64,000 nucleotides of DNA from Avena insularis (GCA_023614405.1 CM042693.1:338131527-338195526), one strand, 5' to 3'; shown: positions 46,931-57,405, numbered from the stretch's first letter. Numbers and translations are program-made. The notes: a model not told the origin generated them from the sequence alone.

Positions 46931-48010
46931 CTTTGGGGCATTGTCTGGGGCTGCGACATTCTTCTTGTTGGGGCACTCGTTGGAGTAGTGACCCTTATTT
47001 CCACAGTCATAACAAGTCACCTGCGACTTGCCCTTGGCTGCTATAGGCACCGCATTGCTTCCAGTCCTCAGGGCAGTGTTGGTGTTGGTGGCAGCATTGT
47101 TGTTGTTGAATTTGGGTGGGGCACGGTTGAAATTGCTAGAGTTGTCGGGGTTGTTGTTATTTCCTCTGGGTCTAGGGTTTCCACAGTTGGGGTAGGTGGG
47201 ACGGTTCATCGGGGGTCTGTTTGTTCTTGGGGCAAATCCTGGAGATGGGTTAGGGCGATACTTTGGGGTCTTATGGGTTCCTGGCTGATGCATCATGCGA
47301 CGCTTGCAGTTCCCATTGGCTTGGTTGATCTTTCCTTCCATCTGGATAGCAGTGTCGACAAGGGCTTCAATATCAGCAAAGGGGATATTGACTAACACAG
47401 TCTGCATCTCATCGTGCAGACCATTTAGGAATCTTTCTTTCTTCTTGGCTTCGGTGTCAATCTCATCCGGGGCATACCTAGCTAATGACAAAAATTTGTC
47501 ACGGTATTCCACTACAGTCATCCTTCCTTGCTTCAGTTCTCTGAACTCGTCTCTCATCCTCTTGATTAAACCCGGTGGCACATGGGTTCTGCTAAACTTG
47601 ACCTTGAATTCCTCCCAGGTCATCATCTGGCCTCCGGTCATTGCACGAACACTGTTCCACCATGCCCTGGCATCTCCGGCTAGATAGTGGGTGGCGAACA
47701 GAACTTTCTCGTTGGCTTCCACTCCGGCGACTTCCAGGTTATTTTCCATGGTTTGTAGCCAATCTTCGGCGTCTAGGGGCTCTTCAGACTTAGTGAAAAC
47801 AGGTGGATTGGTGTTCTGGAAATTCTTGAGCTTAAATCCATGGTTGTCCTGATTTCCGTGGCCTTGATTGTTGTGGCCAAGCTGAGCTATCTGTTGTAGG
47901 GTGGCTAGGTCGGCTTGACGATCCACTCTTTCAGCTTCACGGTTAGAAGTCGACATTTGCAGTATCTGTAACATCGGGTCCAGGGATGAACCACTTCCTC
48001 CGCGTGGCAT
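46841..48010 (-). pseudogene. Gypsy gag (capsid and nucleocapsid)
   Basis: An open frame on the minus strand. The start at 48010 (MPRGGSGSSLDP) is preferred over the ATG seven codons earlier, because a pyrimidine-rich CTTCAG directly precedes it and the upstream residues look unrelated. The capsid (retrotrans_gag) blocks are EDWLQTMENNLE, FATHYLAGDARAWWNS, MTWEEFKVKF and YRDKFLSLARYAP. An Asn/Pro-rich linker follows, then a CCHC knuckle CYDCGNKGHYSNEC at 46973-47014. After the knuckle the frame runs into out-of-frame sequence, so a frameshift between about 46930 and 46970 severs gag from protease. In live elements gag forms the particle and binds RNA. Confidence 0.9.
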
Positions 48011-48248
48011 CTGAAGATTGAGATAGATCATGAGAAAAGAGGGAAATTTCTAAGGTTTTGGGACTGTGAAAAGTTTTTTTAAAGTTTGACTCGGATTTTC
48101 TAGCAACTTGCTTTTCATTCATTCATTCATAGCACACGATACAAACACACACCACAACACAAGAAAAACATATGGTTTTAAGAACCATTATGGAAACTAC
48201 GATACAGTGGGACCAAATACTACTCACTATGCTAGTGCTCAAGTGCTA

Positions 48249-49052
48249 CTACTCCTTGGAGTCGGTGTAGTCGACATCCTCATCATCCTCATCATCATCG
48301 ATGAAGGCGTAATCATCCTCATCGGTGAAGAAATCCATAGCCTAATCATCCAGAAAATCATCATCATCGCTGAGATAGGAGTAGGGGTCTCCACGAAGAT
48401 CCTCTCCGACATTCTCCCTTTCCTCCAATTGCATGTCTCTCTCGTGGATGGTCTCCTCCAAAGACGAGATACGGTGGCGAAGACGGGCAATGATGCGCTC
48501 CTTCTTGTCAAGCTGACGGAGGCGAGACTTGCGATCTTTCGCTAGCATGGCGATGGTTTGATCCTTCGTCTTGATGATGGCGGACTTGTGGTTGGAGTAG
48601 TCACGGCAGTTGTCCAATTCTTGTTGCCGATCGTACATCATGAAGCTAAGGTGGTCCAATTGGGTCTTCAGCTCGTGATGGTATGGGGCTTCCAATGGTT
48701 GTCCATTAGCATCACGCCTTGGGCAAAAATCAAAGCGAGTTCCCTTGATCTGGTTGATACTCTGCCCACACAGACGGGCAAGAGCTACCTGCATGGCCTT
48801 GGCAAGTCCATCGAGCCAGTTGTTCTCTCTTAAGGTAAACTGAATTCCTTCCGCATTGGGAGGTTCAATTTTTCCTCGGATGCTTGCAACAATTAGCCAC
48901 TGCAGATCTTCTCCTCCTTGATCATTGAGCTGAGCTCCGAAGAACTCGGGGTGAGGATGCTCCAGAAGTTCCGAAAGCTAGTCCAAATCCCTCTCAAAGA
49001 TAAGGTCTCCTCCATTTCCCAATTGGTAAAACTTGTTGTACTTCACGTCCAT
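48249..49052 (-). pseudogene. Extra ORF between primer site and gag of the Gypsy: coiled-coil protein with acidic tail
   Basis: A 268-codon frame on the minus strand from ATG 49052 to a TAG pair ending at 48246-48251, interrupted by two in-frame TAG codons (48978-48980 and 48342-48344). The N-terminal part has ELLEHPHPEFFG, GGEDLQWLIVASIRGKIEPP and NNWLDGLAKAMQVALARL. The middle, roughly residues 145-220, is a charged heptad-like stretch (DKKERIIARLRHRISSLEE, THERD-like), probably a coiled coil. The tail is strongly acidic (DDDDFLDD, then FIDDDEDDEDVDY). The acidic pattern continues past the second TAG, which shows the frame was once longer. A TTTTAG acceptor-like motif abuts the ATG. It matches no standard retroelement protein that I know. 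Ogre-type elements also have an ORF before gag, but I see no sequence link to them. Confidence 0.7.
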
Positions 49053-49265
49053 CTAAAAGAATATAAGATGAGTAGGTTAGTAGAGTGATCAAGTGTGTCA
49101 AATTTTATGTATTTTGCAAGAGTTTTTAGGGAACATGAATTTTTGTGAAAGAATCAAAGTGATAAGAATGGGAATAAGTTTTTGTAAATATTTGCTTCCT
49201 TTGGTTTTGAAACTAAGTTTTTGATTCAAACGTCCAGTCTAACTAGGTTCTCCTATGGTCAGGAT

Positions 49266-49278
49266 GGCTCTGATACCA
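49266..49278 (-). other. Primer binding site, initiator tRNA-Met type (Gypsy)
   Basis: TGGTATCAGAGCC on the minus strand, three bases after the 5' LTR end. Confidence 0.92.
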
Positions 49279-49281
49279 ACT

Positions 49282-52200
49282 TGTCAACACCCGGATTTTT
49301 AATCCCAGATGCCCGTTATGCCATACATCGCAATCCCAAGATTACCATTTTTGCGAGACATAACAGAATTGGATACCATAGTACATCATCCATTACAAAC
49401 CATACATAAGTTCTTACACAAATAAGGATCTCATGATCCAGTTCTTAATACAACTTCAAGCAGCGGAATACGTAATAACAACGGTAGCGTAGGCGAAGCT
49501 CCATCTTCAGGGTCACAGGCAATGCTGGCGATGGGAGATGATCCTAGTTGTCGTAACCTTCCTAGGGTCCATCCTCCACGTACTCCTCTTCATAGTCTGG
49601 CCATGGGAATAGCCAGGGACAAAGCCATGAGTACTCTTTAAGTACTCGCAAACTAATACTAACAAGTGAGAGGGGTTTTTGATAATCGGACACTATGCTC
49701 TAGGGTTGTTTTGCAAGAAGCCAGATTTACTACTACTAAGTTCAGAAGTAAGAAAAGCTAGTTGAAATTTTGTAACACCTAAGTGGGAACTTGTATTTCA
49801 TATCACAACTCTGTTGTGGTCAAGTCAAAATCTCAATACATTTCATAAGTCATTTTGAAAACATCTGACGGCAACAAGATGTTACTCCAATCGTCCATAA
49901 TCATGACGCGCTATTGAACAGTTTGATACTCTGTAGAGATTGTACACTTTCACCACAACATTCGATACATCCGTCAGGAACAAATCCTGAATTCACCATA
50001 CTCAGTATGCGGATAATCAATCCTAACCTTTCAATTACATGCCCTAGTATAAGCACCTCTCCTGTGAGTTTGGCCTCCCAACCATGACCAACTGTCATCT
50101 TGGGTACTGCACAGGTGGACAATCTTCACAAGGTAGCCTCAGCTCAGACCTTGGCCGGAGGGATCTAATACTAAGGTATATAAGTTTCCAGTCAAGCCCT
50201 ACCCAATCTTCGGGTATTGTGGTTGTACGGTAAAATTGGAATGATATCGCATCCAGACAACCATCAGTTTTATAAAGGGCTAAGGCTCATGCCTCAACAT
50301 TTTCATCACCCAAAATCATTTGGTGTTCGGAAACACATGTCAAAACATCTCAGTAGATTGATCCATCATTCTAAGGTTTTCATAACCATTTTTCCACCAA
50401 GTCTTCCCATCTAAAGTTGATCAAGTTTTATGCTTAGCACTAGCATCTATAAGTGGGGGTAAGTACTAAAGAAGGGTGGTAAACTAGTGGAGTTTAACTA
50501 AGTTCAATCTTATGCCTTAGGATGACATCAAGATTTTCTAGCTTAGGCCAAATTTTATGCTCTTTATGCAACCTTCAAATATCTTTCTAGTATCTACAAG
50601 TCACTTAAGTAAACCCTAAGGAAGTAGCTTTGATAAAGAAATAAAATAGAAAGCTTGCAAATAAAACTAGGAGGGGGTATCAAGTGGGTATGATCACATA
50701 TGCTTAGGGCATATGGTAACAAGTAAGGGTGTGTTTGCATCAGTAGAGTATCTTGCAAGTGTTAGCTTGCACATTCAACTAGTAGCATTAGGCTTGCATC
50801 AATATCAGTATAAGCTTGCTAAATTGCAAGTGTTAGCTTGCAGGTATTGGCTTGCCTTGAGCAGAGCAGTGGTTGAAGTTCTCCTCGGCTTCTTCTTCGT
50901 AGTATCCTCCTTCCTCCTCGTATCCTTGGTCGGTACTAGCGTCTATAAATACGAGGTACACAATCACCAAACAATACTTAACTACTTTCAATCATCACAC
51001 AAAAGGGGTCCTATAGATGATCTAGCATCATCTCTAACATTAAAAGATTAAAGCTTGGTTTAATTCTTTTTATTTTTAGAAAAGTAATTTCTACTCATTT
51101 GAAAACTACTTAAGATTTAATATTCTCCAAACCAAACATGAGATCATGTTGACACATGTCATAACAACATATTTTAGTTCATGAGAATGTGATTTAAAGT
51201 GGTGTCACAATTTAATAAGGTTTTACCCTATGATTTTAATTAAACAAGTGACTAGAAATGCCTATGTGGCATTCTTTTATTACTTGAACATTATTTCTAT
51301 AAGTAAACCTATATATTTTTATATATTCTGAAAGGTATGGTTAAATGTGATTTTTGAGAGTTGGAATGAACTCAAAATCTATTATGGTTTTAATTTGAAA
51401 AATGTTTGAATGCAGAAAAGCTTCTGCCTTGTTCTTTTTACCAAGGATGATCTATAGATCCAAATGACTTGAATCCAACGGGCTTGGATTCAGTATTTCA
51501 AGACCTTTCTAACAAAATTGGTTTCATTCAATTTGGTTCACTGAATCGATCTGGGTTGATTTTTGAATCTAGGTGCAGAAGTGTGTTTGAAATGAAATGG
51601 AAAAGGTTAATTTCAAACGACTGGGCTGCGCGGGAAGCGATATGGGCCGGCCTGCTAAGCACGGCGCTTATGTGGGCTGGTTAAGTCGATGTCCCCACGC
51701 GTCAGTGAGACGAGGGGGTGCGAAGCGGTATGGGGCGATGTGAGCAGTGGGATCTTGTTCTAATCTAACGGCTGTGGGTCGTCGTCCACGTCGGGCAACT
51801 CCGGCAAGACTAAAACCTAACGTGGCAGGTGAGGGTCATTGGGGGCTCACCGGGGCTCAGGCGAGGGTCGGCGAGGCGGGCGAACGACGAAGTCGACGAC
51901 GGCGAACCTCCTGGTACCGACAGCTTATCCTGGGGCGGCTCCAATCGCTGGCCCCCTTCTTCTCCAGTAGCAGCGGGCTCCGGTGCAATTCCGGCGAAGT
52001 GCTGATCTCCTTGCTTCGGGACTGAGGCGAGGTTGTTCTAGGTGAGAGGGTAGTGATGTGGTGTGCTGAATTCGGCTGGGGTGGCCTCTATTTATAGTGG
52101 CGAGAGGGGACAGACGGGCGCAAGGTGAGCTCGTCGTGGTCGATGGCACAGAAGGCTAGCAGCGTGGGCGACGGTAGGGGGCGGTGCGGTGCTCCCTGGC

Positions 52201-53351
52201 GATGCTCAACGACGCGGTGGCGAGGCGTGGGGCGGTGCGGTTTGGTCGGAGCGCGGCGGTGCTCTGCGCGTGCCCGACGGAGATTTTTAATGTGCACAGC
52301 GTGCATGGTCCGCGCGGCGGCGAACGAGCGTGTCTGCGGGGTTGCTGGGACGGTGGTGATCACGTATGAGCTGGCGGCGGCGCCGCGTACGTGGGCGTCG
52401 GTCGAGTGTGGCGACGGGCGCTCTCGGCATGGTTGGCGAGCTTGGCATGGTCCGTGCGTGTGGTCCGAGGTTGGCAAGGTTCGAGCCGGATGAGGGTAAC
52501 GGTGGGGTGTTGGCTTGCTCCCAGACATGTTGGCTAGGATTGGTTCTTCTCCTAGCTTGCTGTCGACATGGGGGTGACAAGGGTGCACTCGGCTTGCTCA
52601 CCATTGATGGCATTGCCAAGCTTACAGTGATGCTAGAGGTTTGCACTTGAGCTAGATGATCTACTAAAGCCTAGTTGCAACCAGAGAGGGAACAAGTTAG
52701 GCTCCAATCACTGCTCACAATAGTGTTTGGATTTTTGAAGATTTGAATCTGCAAGGTGTTTGATGAAATGGCCGCAAGAATTCAAGTTTTGAATTTTGAA
52801 AAGATTTTTGGTGGGTGTGCTAGGTTGGTGCTGGTGAGTCTGCACATGCTTGGGTTTTGAAAGTGGAGCTTGTTTGAGTGGTTTTTGAAAAAGTGGGATC
52901 TTCCCATATGATATAGATTCAATTTTGAATTGTCATTTAAACTATGCATTTGAAAGTTTCTAGATGATCACAAGGTGGGCCTTGATACTTTGTTATGAGT
53001 ACAATCAAGGGGTGTAAAGATCCAAACAAGTTTATGTTAAGTTCTGAAAGTTTGGGACAGCCAAAGTAGGCATGGGAGTTAAATTGGTCAAAATGACCAT
53101 TCACCCAATTTGGTTTGTTTTGATTTATTTGTCTTTGGGAAAAGTGTGGGGATTGTTTAGATGATGTTTATTTCACCTAAGAAACATTTTACAAGCAAAG
53201 AAACACCTAAACAAGGCAATTCAAAAGAATTCAAAATGGGATGCATACACACATGCATGCTTTCATATTTTTAATTTGAAAAGTTTTTGTTAACCCTAAT
53301 TTTGATGATTAGGATTTGATGATTCTAGTTTGATATTTTTGGGATGTTACA
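49282..53351 (-). repeat. 5' LTR of the Gypsy chromovirus
   Basis: This 4,070 bp LTR pairs with 39395-43439. Reading frames in its GC-rich part (about 51620-52650) differ between the two LTRs and are taken as chance. Confidence 0.92.
52089..52096 (-). promoter_or_regulatory. TATA box in Gypsy 5' LTR
   Basis: The minus strand reads CTATAAATAGAGGCC. It is conserved in the other LTR, at the edge of the GC-rich part, and is the likely promoter for the genomic transcript. Confidence 0.6.
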
Positions 53352-53356
53352 GGTGG

Positions 53357-54541
53357 AGAGCAATGTGGTGAAGTTTAATTGTGCTGCAACTTCCGCTAAT
53401 GGAGATGAGCAAGTCTGGGTGTAGGTGGGCCAGGGTGGTCACCTCTATCGTGAGTCATCGTCGTTACTTTGGAAGGAAGGTTCTGAGCGTAGCCTCGCCT
53501 TCAAGCAATGGGCTCGAGGGAGATGCTTTTGGTGCCTCGAGTGTAGCCACCAGGTCAACTCATGTCATGAGCCCTTCAGATGCATTCGCTGTCGTCGTCC
53601 TGGTCATCAAGAGGGTTTCTGTTGTGCACGCTTTCCTGCCAATTGTTCTCGCTCTCTCTCTGGACACTCGTGCTCGTTCTCCGGATGTTCGTGCTCCTTG
53701 CTAGCGGAGCCCCTCTCCATCCGGTCAGCCTCATCGTTCCTCGCCAGCCCAGAATTAGGCTGAGGTCGTGTCCCACTCGTCTTTGCATGCAGCAGTGCCA
53801 CCAAGACCCTCTCCTAGGTGTTGCGAGGAGTTCAAGGTAAACGCCATCTTGGACTCCCTATTTCAGTCCCAGGTTGCGTTGATGCGCTTGGAGCTCATTC
53901 AAATATTTGATGTCTGCATCAAGGAGGTGACTCGCCCCCTTCGTGAGGAGGTGGAAACGCTCAAGCAGTTGTTTTCGCATGATGGTGTTTCTTTAGAGCC
54001 CGCGGAGGCGCATGATTTGGCTCCGCTTGACTCTGTCGAGCAGAAGTCGTCTGTGGTTGAGGAAGAACATCTCTTCGGTTGTTTCTCTCCTTGTGGCAGT
54101 CCCTACTCTTTTTTGCAGCCTGATGTGTCGGCTGCCTCTAAGGATGAGGACTTGAGCGGGCTCATGGATCCGGTGCTGCAGATCACACCAAAGCCTCATG
54201 AGTTGTGTGGGGAGTCTAATTTGGTGCTTCCTGTGGAGTTGGGCTATTTTGAGGCCATTGCGGTGACCACGACGCCCTTGCCACCACAGATGCCCGCCTC
54301 TGTAGTTGGTGGAGGAGTGTTGGTGCATAACTCTGAGACTCTTTTTGCTAGAGAGCTTTGTGATCTGCTCGCCAGTTTAGAGGCAGCGAGCCCCAGATAT
54401 GGAAAGGACATCGATTGCATCTTCGCAGGGAAGACGTCGGAGGACTTAATCGGAAAGGTAGAGAAGTCTCTCAGAAAGGTGTCTCTCAAAGGCAGAAGAA
54501 GAAAGAGAGGTGTAGCAAGGAAGGGTCCAGCCAATGATTAA
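53357..54541 (+). pseudogene. LINE ORF1, C-terminal part with two zinc knuckles
   Basis: It resumes the LINE ORF1 after the Gypsy. A frame at 53425-53763 has two CCHC knuckles at 53524-53622: C-FW-C-LECS-H-QVNS-C and C-IR-C-RRPG-H-QEGF-C, typical nucleic-acid-binding motifs of plant LINE ORF1. After a frame change a 257-codon frame (53768-54541) continues. It is acidic in the middle (VEEEHLFG, ASKDEDLSG), includes a short hydrophobic LFARELCDLLASLE block and has a basic end (LKGRRRKRGVARKG). A TAG near 53425 and the frame change at about 53765 make it a pseudogene. The region from 54542 to the A-run is a 3' UTR with no ORF2. Confidence 0.72.
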
Positions 54542-54782
54542 TCATTGGAGTTTATTTTGGGTCGCCCGTTAGGTGGTTCTTCTTTGTGGCAGCGTGCTCC
54601 AGGTGTCATCAGTTTGCGGTTGTGTGTGCTAGTTGGTGCTGAAGGTGTTCTCTAGATGTTGCCCCATTGTGGTTGATGTTTGTTCTATGGTTTTTGCCTG
54701 GTTTTCCGTTAATTAACTAGGCAATTCCCATCCTTCTTAATGAATAGATTGGGGAAAATATTTTGCCCCCATTTCAAAAAAA

Positions 54783-55455
54783 TATGTTCATGCATCGAGA
54801 AGCATATATACCACCACCGCCCTCCCACGGTTACCACGACACGAGAGGACAAAGATGTTACATAAACTCCTCGGCACAAGATAATGCCATTGCCAACAGT
54901 ACGGAGGGAAGAGAGAGAAACGAGGGAATATAGATGTACGAGAAACATTGAGGAAGAAGGAAGAGAGGATGGATAGAAGAGAGTGACGGTTCTTAGTGGC
55001 GCCAGGCGCTTGATGAAGCGACGTGGGGGCAGTGAGGCATGCAGCAATCTGGACAGCGCAGTCTCTTCCCACGATTTTAGCGCACGCCAGCCGGTCGTGT
55101 GAGCTGGTTTCGTGCGATGTACATAGGTTAACTACGAAGACCCACGTATGGCCCCTTATCCCGCTGCCATCTCGGACGATGGCACGCCCCACGACCTGGC
55201 AGGTGTAGACCTCCCTCGAGCTCAAAACTCCTCTCATCAAGCGCGCCACTACTCGCGGTCGATGACGCCGGGCCCATAGCATGTGAGCGGTTCATCGTCT
55301 AGAGATGCATGGCAGGACATGGTCACTCGCGAGTCGCGAGAGGGTCCTTGGGGGATCTGGTGCTTGGTCCTGCGGTGGGCCTTTCTCTTGGGAGGGGGAT
55401 CCTCTATGATAGCGTAGTCCACCGGGCTCCTCCAACCACCTCCTCCTCCCTCTTC
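54783..55455. other. GC-rich stretch without recognised gene
   Basis: This lies between the LINE tail and Cassandra copy 2. Several overlapping frames are open, the longest on the minus strand at 54788-55282, but none shows a motif I recognise. Codon content varies between frames as expected of GC-rich non-coding DNA. The part 55249-55455 belongs to the split minus-strand frame listed separately. Confidence 0.5.
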
Positions 55456-55460
55456 CCCGC

Positions 55461-55763
55461 TATGAGACCCTGGCGCATGGCTCAATAGGATTGATAGGAA
55501 ACCCATACAAACAAGTTGCAACTTCTTTTCCGGAAGCTCATTCAAAAAGAACTCTAAGGTTAAGCGTGCTTGGCCTAGAGCAATTCTAGGGTGGGTTACC
55601 GACCGGGAAGTGGGTACCGGGTGCACACGAGTAAGGACAAAGTGCGCAGAAAAGACTAGTGTTGGTCTGTGGGGTTAGTCTAGAGATCCTATTGAGCTGC
55701 CAGAAGTGACAGCTATCGGTCCTGAATAATAGCCGTCGGTCTAGAGTGACCGAGGGTGTTACA
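55461..55763 (+). repeat. Cassandra copy 2, 5' LTR
   Basis: 303 bp. The extra 20 bp relative to the 3' LTR come from a duplicated segment around AGC(T/C)(A/G)TCGGTC, near 55710-55750. Confidence 0.92.
55556..55611 (+). other. 5S-rRNA-like module (Cassandra copy 2, 5' LTR)
   Basis: AAGGTTAAGCGTGCTTGG at 55556-55573 corresponds to the 5S A-box region. AGGGTGGGTTACC followed by GGGAAGT (to 55611) corresponds to the C box, with a base change in the usual GGGTGACC. The 3' LTR copy at 56056-56112 is more altered (GGTTGTGTTACC). Confidence 0.82.
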
Positions 55764-55765
55764 AG

Positions 55766-55777
55766 TGGTATCAGAGC
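55766..55777 (+). other. Primer binding site, initiator tRNA-Met type (Cassandra copy 2)
   Basis: TGGTATCAGAGC, two bases after the 5' LTR. Confidence 0.92.
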
Positions 55778-55961
55778 CGATCCTCGCGGTTACATGGGCT
55801 TGTGCGGGTCAGTGGCAGACATGTGTAGCATGGCGCGTGTGGCCTGGAGTGGACACGGCATGGCAATGTGTCGGCACTGGACGCACAGACGTGTGCCAAG
55901 AGGGGACGTTCCTGGCTTGTGGTTGATCGACAAGGACATCGATCTTCTAAGGGTGGGTGTA

Positions 55962-56244
55962 TGTGAGACCCTGGCGCATGGCTCAATAGGATTGATAGGA
56001 AACTCATACAAACAAGTTGCAACTTCTTTTCTAGAAACTCATTCGAAAAGAACTCTAAGATTAAGCATGCTTGGCCTACAACAATTCTAGGTTGTGTTAC
56101 CGACTGGGAAGTGGGTACCGGGTGCGCACGAGTGAGGACAAAGTGCGCAGAAAAGACTAGTGTTGGTCTATGGGGTTAGTCTAGAGATCCTATTGAGCTG
56201 CCAGAAGTGACAGCCATCGGTCCGGAGTGACCGAGGGTGTTACA
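55962..56244 (+). repeat. Cassandra copy 2, 3' LTR
   Basis: 283 bp, TGTGAGACCC to GGTGTTACA, the same length as the intact LTR of copy 1. Confidence 0.92.
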
Positions 56245-56427
56245 CCCGCCACTGCCACCAGCGTAGTCCGTCGAGCTTGTCCCGCACGAGGCTGGCGGTG
56301 AAGGGGCGGTTTCTTTTCGCGTGCGTGTTGGGGGAGGGGCCTCCTGCCAGTGGTGGTGTATTTCAACGAACAATGGCCAGGTGCAACAGAGTGAGATCAT
56401 GTGACCAGGTGGGGTACGCAGCAGCAA

Positions 56428-57121
56428 CGCGACAGTTGGTCCCTAGGAGGCATGACAGCCGGCGAGTGGACGGCGACCCATCCCAGGCCCTGTAAGGGTT
56501 GTATCTAACGTGGTGGCGTCTCCTATGGTGGACCTAGGGCAGGGTCTCGTGCTCGGCCGGTCCGTTAAGGGCCCGGTTTGTCCTGCTACCACATCTGGTC
56601 GGCTATCGCCCCCAATGGTGGAGGCAGTTCCATCCATGTGTCGTTATACCACTAACCCTAACCGGAGTTTCCTCTTCTCAGTTTTACTGGCCTCGCTTCA
56701 TGGACCATGGTGATACATTGGTGATGACTGCAAGACCATGGTGGCTTGTGCTGGTGGGTGGAAAGTTTTGTGGAGTGATATGGAGTGTCAGAGGGTCTGG
56801 TTTGAGGGGTAGAAATCCTTGTCATCGACACCGATGCAGTGACGCATGCGGGTGTCACCGTCCATCCTGGAGGGTGTCCATTTTACCTCTCCACCATCCC
56901 CCGTAGCGTGCCAGTGTAAACCCTAGAACGCTTTCCGAGGGTATCCTTGGATTGGTTCGGGCAGCAGTGTCATCTCTGCCTTTTCCCATAGCAAAAATGT
57001 GGCAGACGCTTGGCACTGGAGTGGTGGAGAAATATATGCAATGGCAATGGAGTATATGCGCGAGGAAGAAGATGAAGATAGAAGTGAACGGGAGAATGAG
57101 CAGTAAAATATCCCCCCGTCG
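56428..57121. other. GC-rich stretch without recognised gene, between two Cassandra copies
   Basis: I find no coding frame, repeat pair or terminal inverted repeat I can name. Short open frames on both strands have no known motif. The last five bases (CGTCG, 57117-57121) would be the left target duplication of Cassandra copy 3. Confidence 0.5.
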
Positions 57122-57405
57122 TGTGAGATCCAGGCACATGGCTTAATAGGATTGATAGGATACTTATACCAACAGGTTGCAACTTCTTTTTCGGAAGCTC
57201 ATTTTAAAATAACTCTAAGGTTAATCGTGCTTGTCCTAGAGCAATATGAGGATGGGTGACTGACCGTAAAGTGGGTACCGGATGCGCACGAGTGAGGACA
57301 AAGTGCACAGAAAAGACTAGTGTTGGTATGTGGGGGCAGTCAAAAGATCCTAGTAAGCTGTCACGAGTGACATCCCCTGGACCTATTGTTGGACGGAGTG
57401 TTACA
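57122..57405 (+). repeat. Cassandra copy 3, 5' LTR
   Basis: 284 bp, TGTGAGATCC to GAGTGTTACA. It is the most diverged of the Cassandra LTRs here. Confidence 0.88.

Larger units (their letters stand above)
39395..53351 (-). mobile_element. Gypsy LTR retrotransposon, chromovirus (Tekay/Del-type), 13.96 kb
   Basis: A complete element on the minus strand. The 5' LTR is 49282-53351 (4,070 bp), followed by a primer site at 49266-49278, an extra upstream ORF (48249-49052), gag, protease, RT-RNase H, integrase and a chromodomain remnant, a polypurine tract at 43440-43457 and the 3' LTR at 39395-43439 (4,045 bp). It is flanked by GGTCG (39390-39394) and GGTGG (53352-53356), a 5 bp duplication with one mismatch. 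The domain order (RT before integrase) is Gypsy, and the C-terminal chromodomain places it among chromoviruses. Several frameshifts disable the polyprotein. It inserted into a LINE ORF1. Confidence 0.92.
38120..54782 (+). mobile_element. ORF1-only LINE, split by a micro-TRIM and a Gypsy (5' boundary approximate)
   Basis: A non-LTR retrotransposon on the plus strand whose own sequence is 38120-38347, 38692-39394 and 53352-54782. ORF1 can be traced on both sides of the Gypsy. The element ends with TTAATGAATAG and an A-run at 54775-54782. No reverse transcriptase or endonuclease ORF2 is present between ORF1 and the tail, so this is a deletion derivative or a non-autonomous family. The 5' end and target duplication could not be fixed; ATGTTC near 38104 and 54784 is the only weak candidate. 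Confidence 0.72.
55461..56244 (+). mobile_element. Complete Cassandra TRIM retrotransposon
   Basis: 784 bp, plus strand, with a perfect 5 bp target duplication CCCGC at 55456-55460 and 56245-56249. The 5' LTR is 55461-55763 (303 bp), the primer site 55766-55777, the non-coding interior about 198 bp, a purine-rich AAGGGTGGG lies before the 3' LTR, and the 3' LTR is 55962-56244 (283 bp). Both LTRs hold the 5S-like module. The 5' LTR starts TATGAG instead of TGTGAG and has a 20 bp tandem duplication near its end. The element depends on other retrotransposons for all proteins. Confidence 0.93.
55249..56427 (-). pseudogene. Unrecognised minus-strand frame split by Cassandra copy 2
   Basis: With the Cassandra and one copy of its CCCGC duplication left out, codons from 56427 down to 56245 (61) join in phase to 55455-55249 (69 including the stop). 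This gives an uninterrupted 129-residue frame. It is rich in Pro, Gly and Ser and has a basic run PPPKRKAHRRTKHQ that could be a nuclear signal. I do not recognise a family. A 390-base open frame in GC-rich DNA may arise by chance, so real coding status is uncertain. It could be a captured gene piece. Confidence 0.3.

Noticed and set aside
46928..47687. Plus-strand frames of 130-155 codons opposite gag
   Set aside because: They are antisense shadows of the gag frame, with no motif and no promoter evidence.
54788..55282. 164-codon minus-strand frame as a host gene
   Set aside because: No recognisable domain, and overlapping open frames on both strands. I could not support a function.
55556..55611. 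5S rRNA gene
   Set aside because: Only the internal control regions resemble 5S. Flanks and length fit a Cassandra LTR, and there is no complete 120-base 5S sequence.
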